Part shown: positions 33,170 through 43,451 of the stretch, piece after piece
How positions within the stretch are numbered: the stretch's first letter is position 1
Layout: every line of letters starts with the position of its first letter
Source of the DNA: Prorocentrum cordatum
Lineage: Eukaryota; Sar; Dinophyceae; Prorocentrales; Prorocentraceae
Direction of reading: 5' to 3'
DNA: 63,588 nt
NCBI GenBank assembly: GCA_963575745.1
Contig: CAUYUJ010014336.1
Coordinates: 351,097 to 414,684, forward strand
Notes under the pieces: model-generated
What the model was told of the DNA's origin: nothing
Databases searched by the model: none
The model's input: only the letters and a program-made list of their open reading frames with translations
Position numbers and translations under genes: made by a program

Positions 33170-33482
33170 GACCTCCTCCTCCTCCTTTGTGTTTTTTAAC
33201 GCCACGTGAACTAAGGGCCGATTCCTGAAGCGTTAACGCCTCCTCCTCCTCCTTTCCTTTTCCTCCTCCTCCTCCTCCTCCCCCTCATCCTTTTTTACGC
33301 TGCGCGGACTTAGGGTGGGTGCCTGAAGCGTTAAAGCTTCGTCCTCCTCCTGCCCCTCCCCCTCCCCTCCCCCTCCCCCTCCTCCTCCTCCTCCTCCTCC
33401 TCCTCCTCCTCCCTCCTATCCTCCTCCTATCCTCCTCCTCCTCCTCCTCCTCCTCCTCCTCCTCCTCCTCCTTCTCCTCCCT
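33170..33482. repeat. (CCT)n tracts with a repeated GCGTTAA box
   Basis: CCTCCTCCT runs alternate with TTTTTAACGCCACGTGAACT and CCTGAAGCGTTAACGCC, the latter again near 33330 (CCTGAAGCGTTAAAGC). Opposite polarity to the neighbouring (GGA)n. Confidence 0.9.
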
Positions 33483-33957
33483 CTCGCCTGGACCTCTGGG
33501 GCCAGCGCTGGTCTGCCCGGCCTACGGGCGGCGCCTCCCGCGTCGCCCGTGCGGCGCGCTCGGCGCGCGCCGTGGAAAAAGGGGGGGTCCAGCGCTGGCG
33601 GAGGCTGGCCGCCCGGACCTCTACACGTTGCGCTCACACCGATTCGTTTTTTTTCTCCTGGGAGGACACGATAGAGCACGGGAGGAGCTCAGGCCGCAGC
33701 CCGTGGGGAGACGGAACGGGCGCCCACACTGGCGACCAGCGCACATCCGAGCCGAAGCAAGGCTCATGCCCAGCAACTGCACGGCGGGTCTGGGTGGCGG
33801 GCGCTCCCCAGGGAGGGAGGCAGGAGGCGGGGGGCGGAAAAACGAGGCGCGGGGCGGGAGGGCCTCCAAGCAACTGCTGGGAGGTTTTCGTCGGAAAGAT
33901 GAGAGAGGATTAGGCCCCATTGGGGGGCTGTTATGCCGGAGTGGGCCTTGGGTGAAG

Positions 33958-34036
33958 CCGGATTGAGCGGGATTAAGCGGGATTAAGCCGGATCAAGCGG
34001 GATTAAGCCGGATCAAGCCGGATTAAGCCGGATTTC
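33958..34036. repeat. 11- to 12-bp tandem repeat (GGATTAAGCCG)
   Basis: Six to seven units of GGATTAAGC(C/G)G or GGATCAAGCCG in MICAL-like intron 1. Confidence 0.9.
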
Positions 34037-34279
34037 GGACCAGGGCAAGAACAGAATTTGACCTCCCAGGATTTGCATCCGAACACCGATGTTCCCAGAC
34101 CCCCTCGAATCATAGCAAAAATCACGTCGGCAAAGTGTTCGCTATCTTCGGCCCCTTGGGGCCCCTACCAAGCTCCGGGACCGTCGAAAAACGACTCGGG
34201 ATGAAAAGCCGGAAGGGGTCCAGACCTCTGGGGGTCGATGTTGTGAAAAACTCGCGTCTTGGGTCTGGGTTTGGAGGAA

Positions 34280-34500
34280 CATAAATAAATACACGTCGGT
34301 CGGAAGATGTGGGTATATACACATATATATATATTGTGACATCATGAAGTGGGGAGGAGGCGTTGGACATAGATTGGGCTTCCGCCCGCACCCTGAGGAC
34401 GAGGGACGAGGGAAGACCACTCCTCTCTTGAATCAGGAAGGCGCCTGAAGTAGATCAGGACCTGCTCATCCAGAAATACCTACCTTCAACGACCAGCGAC
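34280..34500. mobile_element. Repeat family H, copy 4
   Basis: ACGTCGGTCGGAAGATGTGG, GGCGTTGGACATAGATTGGG, GAAGTAGATCAGG and AGAAATACCTACCTTCAACG. It has a short (TA)n insert near 34325. Confidence 0.8.
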
Positions 34501-34689
34501 TGAACAACCATCAACGGACTTTAATATCAATCACCGGGCCTGCACGGCGCGGGCGCGTGAGAAAAGCCGGGCGTTGTCAGGCTGGGCTCCTGGGAGTCTG
34601 GCCCGCTCTGCGCGCCATGGAGGGGGGCCCCAGCGCCGGCGGAGGCCAGCCGAGCGGACCTCTTCGCACGTTACGCTGACGGCAGGCTC

Positions 34690-34930
34690 GTGCCGTGACG
34701 ACCCTGGCGTCGGCTTCTGACGCCGCGTGGATCGCTGAACCTTCCCGCGCGTGTAATTAGATCGACCCGCGGCCCGGACCTTTCACCACAGCGCCTGTGC
34801 TTTCGCTTGCGCCCGCGAGGAAAAAAGTGGATCGCTCAACCTCGAGCGGTCGGCGGCTTTTTCGATAGCCAAACCGCTGCATACTCGCCGTGTCTGGGCC
34901 CCACACGGCGTTCAGCCTTGAAGGCCCGCG
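34690..34930. repeat. Repeat family M, copy 2 (two half units)
   Basis: CTTCTGACGCCGCGTGGATC, GTGGATCGCTCAACCTCGAG and ACGGCGTTCAGCCTTGAAGG. Confidence 0.65.
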
Positions 34931-34989
34931 GCGGGGTCGCCGCCGCCGTCCACACGATAGGGACCTGCTGTAAGCAGGTGCTACCTCTT

Positions 34990-35290
34990 CGACCCCAGGC
35001 CCGCTTGTCGAGGAGAGGATCGACTACATACTTGATTGATCCCCAGCTTGATTTCCTCGTCGCATCCGTGAATAATGTGTAGAGAGGATCTATCAACGAT
35101 AATTGATTGATCCACAACTTGATTTCCTCGTCGTATCCATGAATAATGTGTAGAGAGCATATATCAACGACAATTGATTGATCCCAAACTTGATTTTCTC
35201 GTCGCATCCATGAAAAATGTGTAGGAATGATCTATCAACGACCACATTCGTCGACTTGTTTTGTATATATTCGACGAGGAAAACAATTCT
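34990..35290. repeat. About 67-bp tandem repeat, four to five units
   Basis: Units contain GATCTATCAACGA, TTGATTGATCC and CTTGATTTCCTCGTCGCATC, followed by CATGAATAATGTGTAG. They are AT-richer than the surroundings. A related TCGTCGACTTG end piece is seen at 35250. Confidence 0.85.
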
Positions 35291-35931
35291 GGGGTGACTC
35301 AATCCTGCAGTCGAGTCCCCTACTCCGGAGGGGAGGAATCGAGCGCCGAAACGTCGTGGCGATCGTGGCCACCGCTGATTTTGGTCAGCGTCAAGTTATG
35401 GATTATTGCTGGTGAGTGTTATTTGTTTGTTCAGCGCGATATTTTGGGAGTAGAAAGAGGGACAAGCAGGAGGGGACGATCGCAACAGCTCTGCACTCCG
35501 TGGCGACACGCGGAAGAGACTGACCAGCGGCTTTCTTTACAACAACACCCCAGAAGTGAAAAAGCACTGGCGAGAAGATCGTCGAACTCTTGGCCAGCTC
35601 GTCGAAGGAGGAGGAGGAGGAGGAGATCCCGCGACGTCCTGGCCGTGGTCCGCACGCTCCCCCCCTCGGTGCCCGAGCTTGCGCGCGGCTCGGACCCCGC
35701 CCCGATGCCCACCAGACCTCGTCGAGCGACCTTGGCCTTTAGATCGGGCGTGTCCTCTTACAGGCGGACTTTGGAGGGACAAAAAAAAGAGAGAACTCGC
35801 CAAACAGCCACCAACAAGCATACAAGAAGAGATTCAGAACGTCGTCCCCAGACGATCCTTGGACTGTCTCTGAAGAGTCCTCCTGTAGAGGGACACGCCC
35901 GACTGAACCTTGCACCCCCCCCGCTCCCCTC

Positions 35932-36062
35932 GGGGATGGACAGACCTCCCTTTCGTAAAACGTGGTTTGGTGAAAACGACCTGAGGCCCGAACCTGGCGG
36001 AAAACCGAACACGGTCAATCCACTGATCGACGTGTCACCGTTGGGGGCTCCGTCCACCCCCC
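35932..36062. mobile_element. Repeat family G, copy 3
   Basis: GGGGATGGACAGACCTCCCT, then a shortened centre, then GATCGACGTGTCACCGTTGG and GGGCTCCGTCCACCCCC. Confidence 0.85.
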
Positions 36063-36505
36063 GACCCCCCCTTCTCGGAGGCCGCACGGCCTTCTTCCAC
36101 GAGAGAACGCCCGGGAGACGCAGATATCGGCAGAGCCGCTGCCCCCCTCCGGGTGCGCGACGCGCGGACCCGCGAGCACAGGGACACGTCCCTGTAGCGT
36201 TGGCGGCTGGGCAGGGGACGCCTGCGCTGGCGAACGGATCGGGCCTGAGCGGGGATGCCGCTGCAGCGCTGGGAGCGCGGGGAGGGCGCGGCCGAGAGAG
36301 TGGCGGACGGAGCGGGCGGCTCGGGGAGCACAGGGACAGGACACGCGTGCATGGCAAGTCGAGTCGCACGGCAAGTCAAGTCACCTTCCGGACGGTGCCC
36401 GCGCCCCTGCCCAGGGGAGCACACAGCTGCGCACACGCAACAACTTCAGGAGGTCGGCACGGAGAGCCCGGGCTGGCGTTTCGAGCGGGGACCTATGTCA
36501 TCCCG

Positions 36506-36630
36506 ATAGGCCTACCACGAAAAGTACCTAGAACCAAATGGGTGTCGATCAAAAACGAGTCTTCCGCAAACATTTTGTGCAAACCACACAAGGTTCTTAG
36601 AACATGAGTTGGAAGCCTTATGGGTAGCTC
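36506..36630. mobile_element. Repeat family F, copy 3 (diverged)
   Basis: Has CCACGAAAAGTACCTAGAAC and AAGGTTCTTAGAACATGAG. It lies in MICAL-like intron 1. Confidence 0.7.
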
Positions 36631-36821
36631 ACGACGCCTCGCCACTGCTTGAGCGTGGAATCCCCCTTTTCCACACCTCTCCCCCGGCGCGCGCCGGGGG
36701 CGGCGCCAGAGGCTGCGCAGGAGGTGCGGGAGCAGGCGGCGACATCTGAACCGTACCCCCACCAACCATTGATCCTCCTGAATCGATGGGAGGCGGAACC
36801 CTTGCCTGAACCCTTCACCTG

Positions 36822-37070
36822 GCCGTCGCTCGGACGTCCACTCCCTGTGCTTTTCTTCGGTTTTGTGCATGGTCCTCGCCAAAAGATATATCTTTTGGTT
36901 CGCGGGTCGAAAGAGCACATCTTCCGGTCGAAGCTAAGCGGGCCGCGCGAAGCTTGAATTAACCAGAGATGGGGGAGGAAAAGGGGGACGCAGCCTCAGA
37001 ACGAGGCCAGGAGGGGGCAAAGCCTCGGAACCGCCGAAGGATGCATGCACACGCCCGAGCGATGCCAAGA
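36822..37070. mobile_element. Repeat family A, copy 4, internally expanded
   Basis: Left end CGTCGCTCGGACGTCCA at 36824 and right end ACGCCCGAGCGATGCCAAG at 37050. The central part is replaced by unrelated sequence, including the short palindrome AAAAGATATATCTTTT. Confidence 0.75.
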
Positions 37071-37219
37071 CCCCCGCCGCCGTTCCACTTGCCTGCACCC
37101 TTCATCGGCGAGGGCAGGGCTCGGCCTCCGCCGCCGAGTGATGGAGCCCGCGGAGCGCCCGCGGGGGCAACTGGCCCAGGGGAAGGGGGGCCATCCGGCG
37201 GCAAACCACGGAGGCCCCC

Positions 37220-37392
37220 CCCACATGGGGTCGGAGGGTCGCGCCGCATCGCCGAAGCATCGCCGTTCCACCGGCACCGTCGGCGATGCCTCGGCGACGT
37301 CGACGTCGAACACATCGGGCTGCGCATCGAGCCGCGTCGCCGATGCGTCGGCGATGAGGCGCGATCCTCCGATCCCACCTGCTCGGACCTCC
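37220..37392. mobile_element. Repeat family B, copy 3
   Basis: Both inner palindromic blocks, with changes (ATCGCCGAAGCATCGCCG), and the right end CCCACCTGCTCGGACC. It lies in MICAL-like intron 1. Confidence 0.85.
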
Positions 37393-37739
37393 ACCTGGAA
37401 AGCCTAGACCCCAAGAGATCCCCAGAGATCCGATGTCGTGTTTTTGGTTCACTACAGGGTCCTCGGAAGTCTGGACCCTGTCCCCAGGGATGGTTTTTCC
37501 TCTCGAATCGTTTTGACGGCCTGGGGCCTGGCGAGGGCCTCTAGAAGCCTCAAGGGCGAATAACCGTCGTCTTGATTTTTGTCAAGAAGTTGGATCTCTG
37601 GCTCCGCGCGGACCTCCGGCTTTTGTTGGCTTTGGCTCAGGCTGCCTTCTGCCCGCTGGGGTCGGGTGATGCTGCGGGCCGCCGGCGCCGCCTCCCTCGC
37701 CACCCCGCCTCAGCGCCTCTCCTTCCGAGCGGAAGCCCC

Positions 37740-37962
37740 TGGATTTGGACGCCCGAAATGGGCACGGAAAGAATGGGTACAATGCCCAACAACAAATGTT
37801 GCCCCAAACCAACAGCGGCCGCTGTTGGGCAGGCGGCCCCTGTCTCGAATGGACACAGGCCGCGGCGGCGCGGACAGCGAGCCCTGTTCAAAATGAACAG
37901 GAACTGCTGTTGGGCATTGTACCCATTCGTTCGGCACCCATTTCGTTCGTGCAGGCTGGACA
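37740..37962. mobile_element. Repeat family C, copy 4
   Basis: Nearly identical to copy 3 in its left half; the right end is TTGTACCCATTCGTTCGGCA. It lies in MICAL-like intron 1. Confidence 0.9.
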
Positions 37963-38129
37963 TCCAACCCCTTCCCCGGGGCCGGCCTCCCCCGTCGGCT
38001 AGGCGCCAGAGAGAGACCCTCTAGCGTGGCCGAACCCTGGCGTGCAGGCGGCCGCCACCGCACTGCCCTCAGCGATCGGTGGGGCCCCGGTGGGCCCGCA
38101 CCAAACTTGGGGTGAAGGGCCACTCTTAC

Positions 38130-38285
38130 TCAAGGGGCCCAAGGACACACATAAAAAATACACACAAATAAAAAGATCACCCATGTTTTCCAATATTTTC
38201 AGGGTTCTTTGTCTTCCCCCACACTTCCACATTTCCCTGGGAGTCGACGATTAATTGTGTCTGTGTGTTTTTTTCCCTCCTGACT
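38130..38285. mobile_element. Repeat family I, copy 3
   Basis: CCCAAGGACACACATAAAAA, CCCATGTTTTCCAATATTTT, GAGTCGACGATTAATTGTGT and TTTTTTCCCTCCTGA. Confidence 0.8.
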
Positions 38286-39093
38286 TACGTGCAGTCGACC
38301 CTGGGGTTCTCGAAGATGGTGCAGTGACGGCACGAGCGGTGACCTCGAGATCCCAAGGGAGGACCTCACCGCACGGTCCGCCACCGCACCGCTCTCGGGC
38401 CCCGGAGGCCCCGGCGCCCCCGCGACGAGGGAGAGGCCCCGGTGCCCAAGACCGTGCGGCGACCCCGAACCCCCACACTGACACACCACACGGTGTGGCC
38501 ACCGCATCCTGCGGCGGCCCTCGGGGATCCTCCGACCCGGGTCGATCCAGACCCAGGTCAGCCGGGCTTGCAGGAGATGCTGCAGGATCCTGCGCTCCAA
38601 GCCCAGGTCAGTGCGACCCTCGTGTCGGACACCGTCGAGCGGCCAGGGGCCGCCCCTCCCTGCCCGCAGGTGTGGTCTGGTGATGGCGCCCGCAGCCGCC
38701 GCCCGCTGCCCGCCCGCCGCCGTCGCCGCTGCCCGCCGCCAGCTGCCTGCCGCCGACGGGCAGCGACGAGACGACGGCGGCGGCCACGTGGCGGCCGGAG
38801 CGGCCCGCAGGCCCAGCTGCGTAGAAAAGAAGTGCGAGCCCCTGAGAGTAAGCACTGCTTGGGGATGTGTCTGGAACCTGCGCGCTTGCGGTGTGCTCCC
38901 ATCCGTGAGACATCGGCGGGAGAAGCGGCGCTCCGCTCGCACAGAACCCCAGGGAGGAGGGTGCAGTGGCCCTCACATGGGGCAGCTGTGTAAAGAGGGA
39001 GGGAGGGAGAGTGGGAGGAGGGGAGGAGGGAGAGAGGGAGGGAGCGAGGGAGAGAGACGACGAGGCGAGGACGACGACGAGCAGGGGGGCGTC

Positions 39094-39287
39094 CTGTTGA
39101 TGCGCACGAAGTCGCCCCGCTTCTCCAGCACGGTGACGCTCGCGCCCGCGAGGCGGGCCTCCAGCGCGAAGCGGAGCCCCACCGGCCCCGCGCCCACGAC
39201 CACGACGTGCCTGCCCCGGAAGGGCCTCCCGGCGTAGTCCCGCCTGCTGGCCTGCGCGAGGCAGCCCGCGGCGCGCCCCGAGGCGGC
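39094..39287 (-). CDS. MICAL-like FAD monooxygenase, exon A (FAD-binding Rossmann loop)
   Basis: MICAL enzymes are NADPH- and FAD-dependent monooxygenases that oxidise methionines of actin. This exon has 64 codons plus two bases. It reads into a hydrophobic strand followed by the dinucleotide-binding loop GAGPVG (39194-39177), then GASVTVLEKRGDFVRIN, which matches the MICAL pattern of strand, helix and acidic strand end followed by EKR.xF.R.N. The acceptor is AG|G at 39288; an in-frame TAG lies just upstream, so the reading must enter by splicing. The donor is AG|GA at 39093, a non-canonical GA donor. The two spare bases (AG) complete an Arg codon with the first base of exon B. The upstream exon is not firmly identified. 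Family assignment is from remembered family motifs, not from a search. Confidence 0.82.
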
Positions 39288-39462
39288 CTCTGGCTATGCT
39301 TACGTCGGGCCTGTCCCTCTACAGGGGGGGGGAAATCCAAAAATAGTTAAAAAATAGCCAGGGGATTATTTGTTGAATATTTTTTGACCATTTGGGAATA
39401 TTTTTTGGGGGTTGTCTATTCTGCGTCGAAAATCCCCCTGTAGGTGGACACGCCCGACCTAA

Positions 39463-39592
39463 GGCTACCCCCCACGATTTCTGACGGGGAGGGTGGGGTT
39501 CACTTCGCTCGGAAGCTCCCGAGCAGAGTGAACCCCACCCTCCCCCTCAGAAATCGTGGGGGGCAGGGGCAGGGTTCGCATGCGGCCCCCTA
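39463..39592. mobile_element. Repeat family E, copy 3 (left arm shortened)
   Basis: Starts within the left arm (CCCCCACGATTTCTGACGGG) and has a full right arm ending GCATGCGGCCCCC. It lies just upstream of MICAL-like exon A. Confidence 0.85.
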
Positions 39593-40126
39593 CACACGAC
39601 GGGGCCCCGCGTGCACGGCAGACCGCCCCGCGCGACGGACTTCCTCGCGACGAGCTTCCTCGCTGCACCCAGAGGTCCGAGGCTCCGGAAAAGCTGGAGC
39701 GCCTTGTCTTGGGTTGTCTTCGGCATCCTGGGGGGGGGCTTCGACGGGCCTCGGGATCGGGAACGCATGCAACTCAGGACGTTCAACCGGCCTTCTAGGG
39801 GAAGTGGTCCAAACCTCTGGAGGTCCACGCATCTGAAAAATTGGAGCGCTTGTTGTCTTGGTATGAGGCCCTCACGGTAGCTTTCCCCACAGACGGTTGC
39901 TTGCGGTAGAGCGCTCGCGGTGCAATCCTCAACAACGATAAAGGCCACCTCACGGTAGATCCACCACGACACATTCCTCAATGGACGAGCGCACCATGCC
40001 ACTCGCAAAAGGCCTGGATCCGCCATGGAAGATTCGCGCTCGGTGACTCAAGGCAGATTCCTCACCACGGCACCCCGCTCCATGTGAGCGTTTTCTTATT
40101 CGGCGTTTCGGCCTTGGGCGGAAGGG

Positions 40127-40700
40127 CGGGGGGGGCGGACGGGGGGGTCTGGCTCGGGACTTGACCTCTGCCTCACGCGACTGCTTGCAACCGTGCGTCC
40201 TGTGGGTGAGACTCTACCTGCTCGAAACAGGCGCCAAAAACATCCAAGATCAATGAATAAGAAAACGATCACCACCTCCCTGCTCGACTGCTCGGGCTCG
40301 AAACCTTGACAAATCAGGACGGTCGACTAACTCCCGGGACCCGAAATGTCGGCCTGTGGAAGCCCGCTCCGAACCGCCAAAAACAATCTCGGTGCCACGT
40401 CGTCCAAGTCCCCTTTGCAACTCCGCCGTCTTGTCGAAGCGCTCTGGAACGCTTTGAAAGCCCGTTGGAACGCTCCGGAACTGGCTTTCTGTCGTCATAA
40501 CCCCCTCCGAATCGACCTCGTCAGCCGCCCAGCCCGCCCCTCTTCCTGCTCCTGCCCCCCCCCCCGCGGAGGAGGAAGACTCAGCCAAATTAGGCCGTCA
40601 AACAATCAGGGATTCGGTCACGATAACTGTGGCGACCGACGCTTGCCCTACCCCCATGCTTCTCCTGAGCGACGGGCTTCAGCTTTGCGAGCCTTTCTTG
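40127..40700. other. No gene seen
   Basis: GGAACGCTTTGAAAGCCCGT near 40455 resembles 8.30 kb. A 40.05-40.25 kb stretch (GGCGTTTCGGCCTTGGGCGG, CGACTGCTTGCAA) resembles 53.85-54.06 kb, an unnamed two-copy repeat. Confidence 0.5.
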
Positions 40701-40774
40701 AAGTGGGTGCCTACCCAGTCCACTTCCACATGGTAATTGACGGTGTGGGCTCCACTGATCCCCTCGCCGTGCCG

Positions 40775-40940
40775 CGCGAGGACGAAGAGGAGGAACAGGA
40801 GGAGGAGGAGGAAGAGGAGGAGGAGGCGAGGGGGTACAGGAGGAAGAACAAGAGGAGGAGGAGGAGGAGGAGGAGGAGGAGGAGGAGGAGGAGGAGGTGA
40901 AAGAGGAGGAGGAGGAGGAGGAGGAGGAGGAGGAGGAGCA
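40775..40940. repeat. (GGA)n tract
   Basis: GGA and GAGGAACAGGAGG units. Confidence 0.95.
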
Positions 40941-41002
40941 GGCCTGTCAGCTCGACCGCCCCTCCAGCCGAATCTCCTGGCGTGTCCTGGGCGAGGAGGA
41001 GG

Positions 41003-41038
41003 AGAACGAGGGGGAGGACGAGGAGGAGGATACGGCAC

Positions 41039-41077
<39 letters not shown>

Positions 41078-41122
41078 GGAGGAGGAGGAGGAGGAGGAGG
41101 AGGAGGAGGAGGAGGAGGACAA
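41003..41122. repeat. (GGA)n / (GAT)n tract
   Basis: ATGATGATGATG for about 37 bases (41041-41077) followed by GGA units. Confidence 0.95.
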
Positions 41123-41469
41123 GGACATCCGCATAAGGAGTAACGTCAGAGCGCCTACTCAGGCGATCTACGCGCGATTGCCAACATCTCCTGCGATTTG
41201 TTGTGCTACGGCCCTGCTTTCTCACTCGGGCGGGCCGGGGGCATGCCCCGTTGCTCAAGGACCAAGCTCCGAGGTGGCCCTGTAAGAGAGGCTCGCTACC
41301 TTACATCACGAGTCCCTCGGGCCAGCGCGGGGGGAGCACCTGCTGGCCTTTCCGCGCGCCCTAGGCACGGGGGGAGGAGACGACGACACGACGTCAAAAG
41401 GAGGAGAGGGGGGAGAGACGGAAGGCCTGATATTTTAAACCATTGCTGGGGGGGCTCCTACCTCTACAG

Positions 41470-41780
41470 TTTGAATTCCATGCTCCCCTCTCCCACTCGG
41501 CACTCTTCTCGGCCGTTCCGAGAGATGCTCCATGTGTTGACACATCTGTACTCTGGTACCCTGTGAGGTAGCCCAAGGTTCCCCGTCGGAGCGCGCGAGG
41601 TAGAGCGCGCTGGAAGTCACGGTCATAGGTAGGGCCAATGAGGGGCACACTGGTGGGCATCTTGATGATCACTTCTTTCTCCTGCCACACCCTGCTGATG
41701 TGCACCTGATGATACTCCAACCAATACTTCCCATTGCGATCGCGGTGCAGGCGCACTGTTGTGCCTATATTGGCTGTCAT
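41470..41780 (-). CDS. Unidentified exon candidate
   Basis: Begins shortly after a CGAGGTTTCTCGGAGCGC motif and an AG (CATGACAG), reading ANIGTTVRLHRDRNGKYWLE, YHQVHISRVWQEKEVIIKMP and TSVPLIGPTYDRDFQRALPR. The later part is less convincing. No family recognised; it is the last member of the cluster on this strand. Confidence 0.4.
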
Positions 41781-42061
41781 GAGTTGCGCTCCGAGAAACC
41801 TCGCTTATGCTCCTCCTGACCGTCTGTGGGCACGGCCAGCTCGCTCCTTGCCTAGATCAGCACTCCGAGAAACCCCGCTAATGTATCCTCTTGGCAATCT
41901 ACAGGCTCCAATGGGTGCACTCACTGGTGGCCGCTTGAGCTGGCCGCCGCCGTCTCCTCCGCCTTGGGGTGGCCGAGCGTCTCCGCGAAGATCTTGGTGC
42001 CATCCAGCATGGTCTGTGTGCTGTGTTTTAGCTTCTGGCGCTCCGTCAGCCTCTTCACTTC

Positions 42062-42373
42062 CTATGAGTCCATTTTGTCCTCGTTCTCCATCTCCCCGGT
42101 GGCAACCTTCATGCCGCGCGGAGGTCCTCGTCGTCGTTCTTTGCAATCTTCGGCGCTAGCTCGCGCCAGCTCTGCACAGCGAAGGCTGTCTTCCCTGGCC
42201 CCCCAGTGGTCCACCAGGCACCTTGCGACGAGGCCGCAGCCTTCGGACTCGTGCGTCATCTGGAATGACAGTGGAGGCACATCGACTAGCTCCTCTGGGC
42301 TCATCTTCTTGACCGCGTCGAAGAACTCGTAGTGGCGCTCCTTGATGGCGTCGCCGAGTTGCTGCGATAGCAT
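42062..42373 (-). CDS. Unidentified exon candidate
   Basis: 103 codons reading MLSQQLGDAIKERHYEFFDA, VKKMSPEELVDVPPLSFQMT and CLVDHWGAREDSLRCAELAR, ending in a Lys/Glu-rich tail and stop. Well-balanced composition. Upstream the frame continues without an obvious start, as expected for an internal exon. No family recognised. Confidence 0.45.
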   Translation of the reverse strand: MLSQQLGDAIKERHYEFFDAVKKMSPEELVDVPPLSFQMTHESEGCGLVARCLVDHWGAREDSLRCAELARASAEDCKERRRGPPRGMKVATGEMENEDKMDS

Positions 42374-42592
42374 ATCCGCAATAAACGCTTGCTACGCGCT
42401 TCCCACTTTGAGCGCCGCCGCCATCGATGGCTCGCTCTTGAGCGGGGCGAACATGCACCCGCGCCCGATCGCTGGCCATTTTTCGCAGTCTGGTCCGAAC
42501 GTTTTCTTTATCTTGTTCACCCACTCTGCCGAGAGCACGCACTTTGGGTGGTTCCCCCGCGCCCTCGCCAGCTGCCATCAGCCCACCTTGCA

Positions 42593-43149
42593 TCAGAACT
42601 GCCACTTGTCGGTCCTCGAGCGGGGACGGGGCCCTCTCCGCCACAGCTCGTTCGGGGCGGCGAGCCCGCGCGAGCGAGCTCCCCCCCTCTCATCGCCCCA
42701 GCCAGCGCCTCTCCTGCACGCGCTGAACAGCTGCATGTTGTCGCTCCACTTGTCCGCGAAGTCCAGTGCCTTGAGGTGCTCTGGCTGCTGCTCGCGCTTG
42801 TCCCTTGCCGTTTTGTAGTCGCCCATTTCGTGCGCCCCTCTTTCTTTCTCCTCCCACTCTTGCGTTGACACCTTCGGCGCCTCTACGTCATTGACGTCCA
42901 TGGCCATGCACTTTTCGGGCAGGCTGTCACCTTCTTCTGCCAGGCAAAGAGCCTCCGTCATTCCCGCTCCTGATTTGCTGAAGGCTGCATCTTTTTCTCC
43001 ATTCGATTTAATGATATCCAGCAGCGCCTTTGCCATCTCCTTTGATATCCCGATGGCTATCTTGTTTCTGGACGTGCGAGACTTTCTGTGGGCCTCCTTC
43101 TTCTGCCAGCTGTACTTGGGCAGCTCTGATCTGTCCGAGTACCTGGGCT
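42593..43149 (-). CDS. Unidentified exon candidate, hydrophilic
   Basis: The frame is open upstream of its first ATG (43036) to about 43149, reading RYSDRSELPKYSWQKKEAHR, then KSRTSRNKIAIGISKEMAKA and LLDIIKSNGEKDAAFSKSG. It continues CLAEEGDSLPEKCMAMDVND, STQEWEEKERGAHEMGD and LDFADKWSDNMQLFSACR. The start by ATG is therefore unlikely; an acceptor near CAG|GTACTCGG (about 43148) would serve. This is the most convincing coding piece of the cluster, but no family is recognised. Confidence 0.5.
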
Positions 43150-43208
43150 GCCCGCGCTGCTCCTCTCACCGCCCTCATTTGTCGTGGGCAGACCTGCTCT
43201 CTCGCTGT

Positions 43209-43451
43209 TTACTTTTCTCCTCCATGCAGCGCCCTTTCTTCTTCGCCCCAATCTTCCCACCCCTCCCCCCTCAGCTCCAGCTCGAAATCGGCGCGCGCTC
43301 TTTTCCATTCGCTGCGCTTGCGACCTCCATCAGTTTCGTGCCCTGGTTCGTCTCTCGCATGATCTCTGCGGCTCTCGATCATCTCGTTGTGCTGGCACCC
43401 CTTGTTGCAGCGCCCACAGGGCCATAGTTGGCAGCCGGTCGTGAAGGCCAT
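43209..43451 (-). CDS. Unidentified exon candidate with a small Cys cluster
   Basis: Reads MAFTTGCQLWPCGRCNKGCQ, then HNEMIESRRDHARDEPGHET and KRSEWKRARADFELELRGEG. The CxxCxxxC-His grouping could bind zinc, but matches no zinc-finger spacing I can name. Just upstream is a copy of the GGGGTTTCGCGGAGTGC motif. No family recognised. Confidence 0.35.
   Translation of the reverse strand: MAFTTGCQLWPCGRCNKGCQHNEMIESRRDHARDEPGHETDGGRKRSEWKRARADFELELRGEGWEDWGEEERALHGGEK

Larger units (their letters stand above)
29208..39287 (-). other. MICAL-like gene span, with introns of 6667 and 2285 bases
   Basis: Exons A, B and C in order on the minus strand. Together they give 376 codons covering most of a MICAL flavin-monooxygenase domain (about 490 residues in animal proteins); the first 80 or so residues and the C-terminal end are missing. 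Intron 1 (39093-32427) holds copies of repeat families A, B, C, E, F, G, H, I and M, and long (GGA)n/(TCC)n tracts. Intron 2 (32335-30051) holds a 113-bp satellite-like array of about 15 units plus a (GGA)n tract. No CH or LIM domain was seen in the window. Confidence 0.75.

Noticed and set aside
35261-36607. 448-codon plus-strand open frame
   Set aside because: Runs through repeat copies (family G, (GGA)n, family F) inside MICAL-like intron 1; no domain visible.
40775-41122. Acidic or poly-Asp/Glu protein
   Set aside because: Pure translation of (GGA)n and (GAT)n; the opposite strand is open as well.
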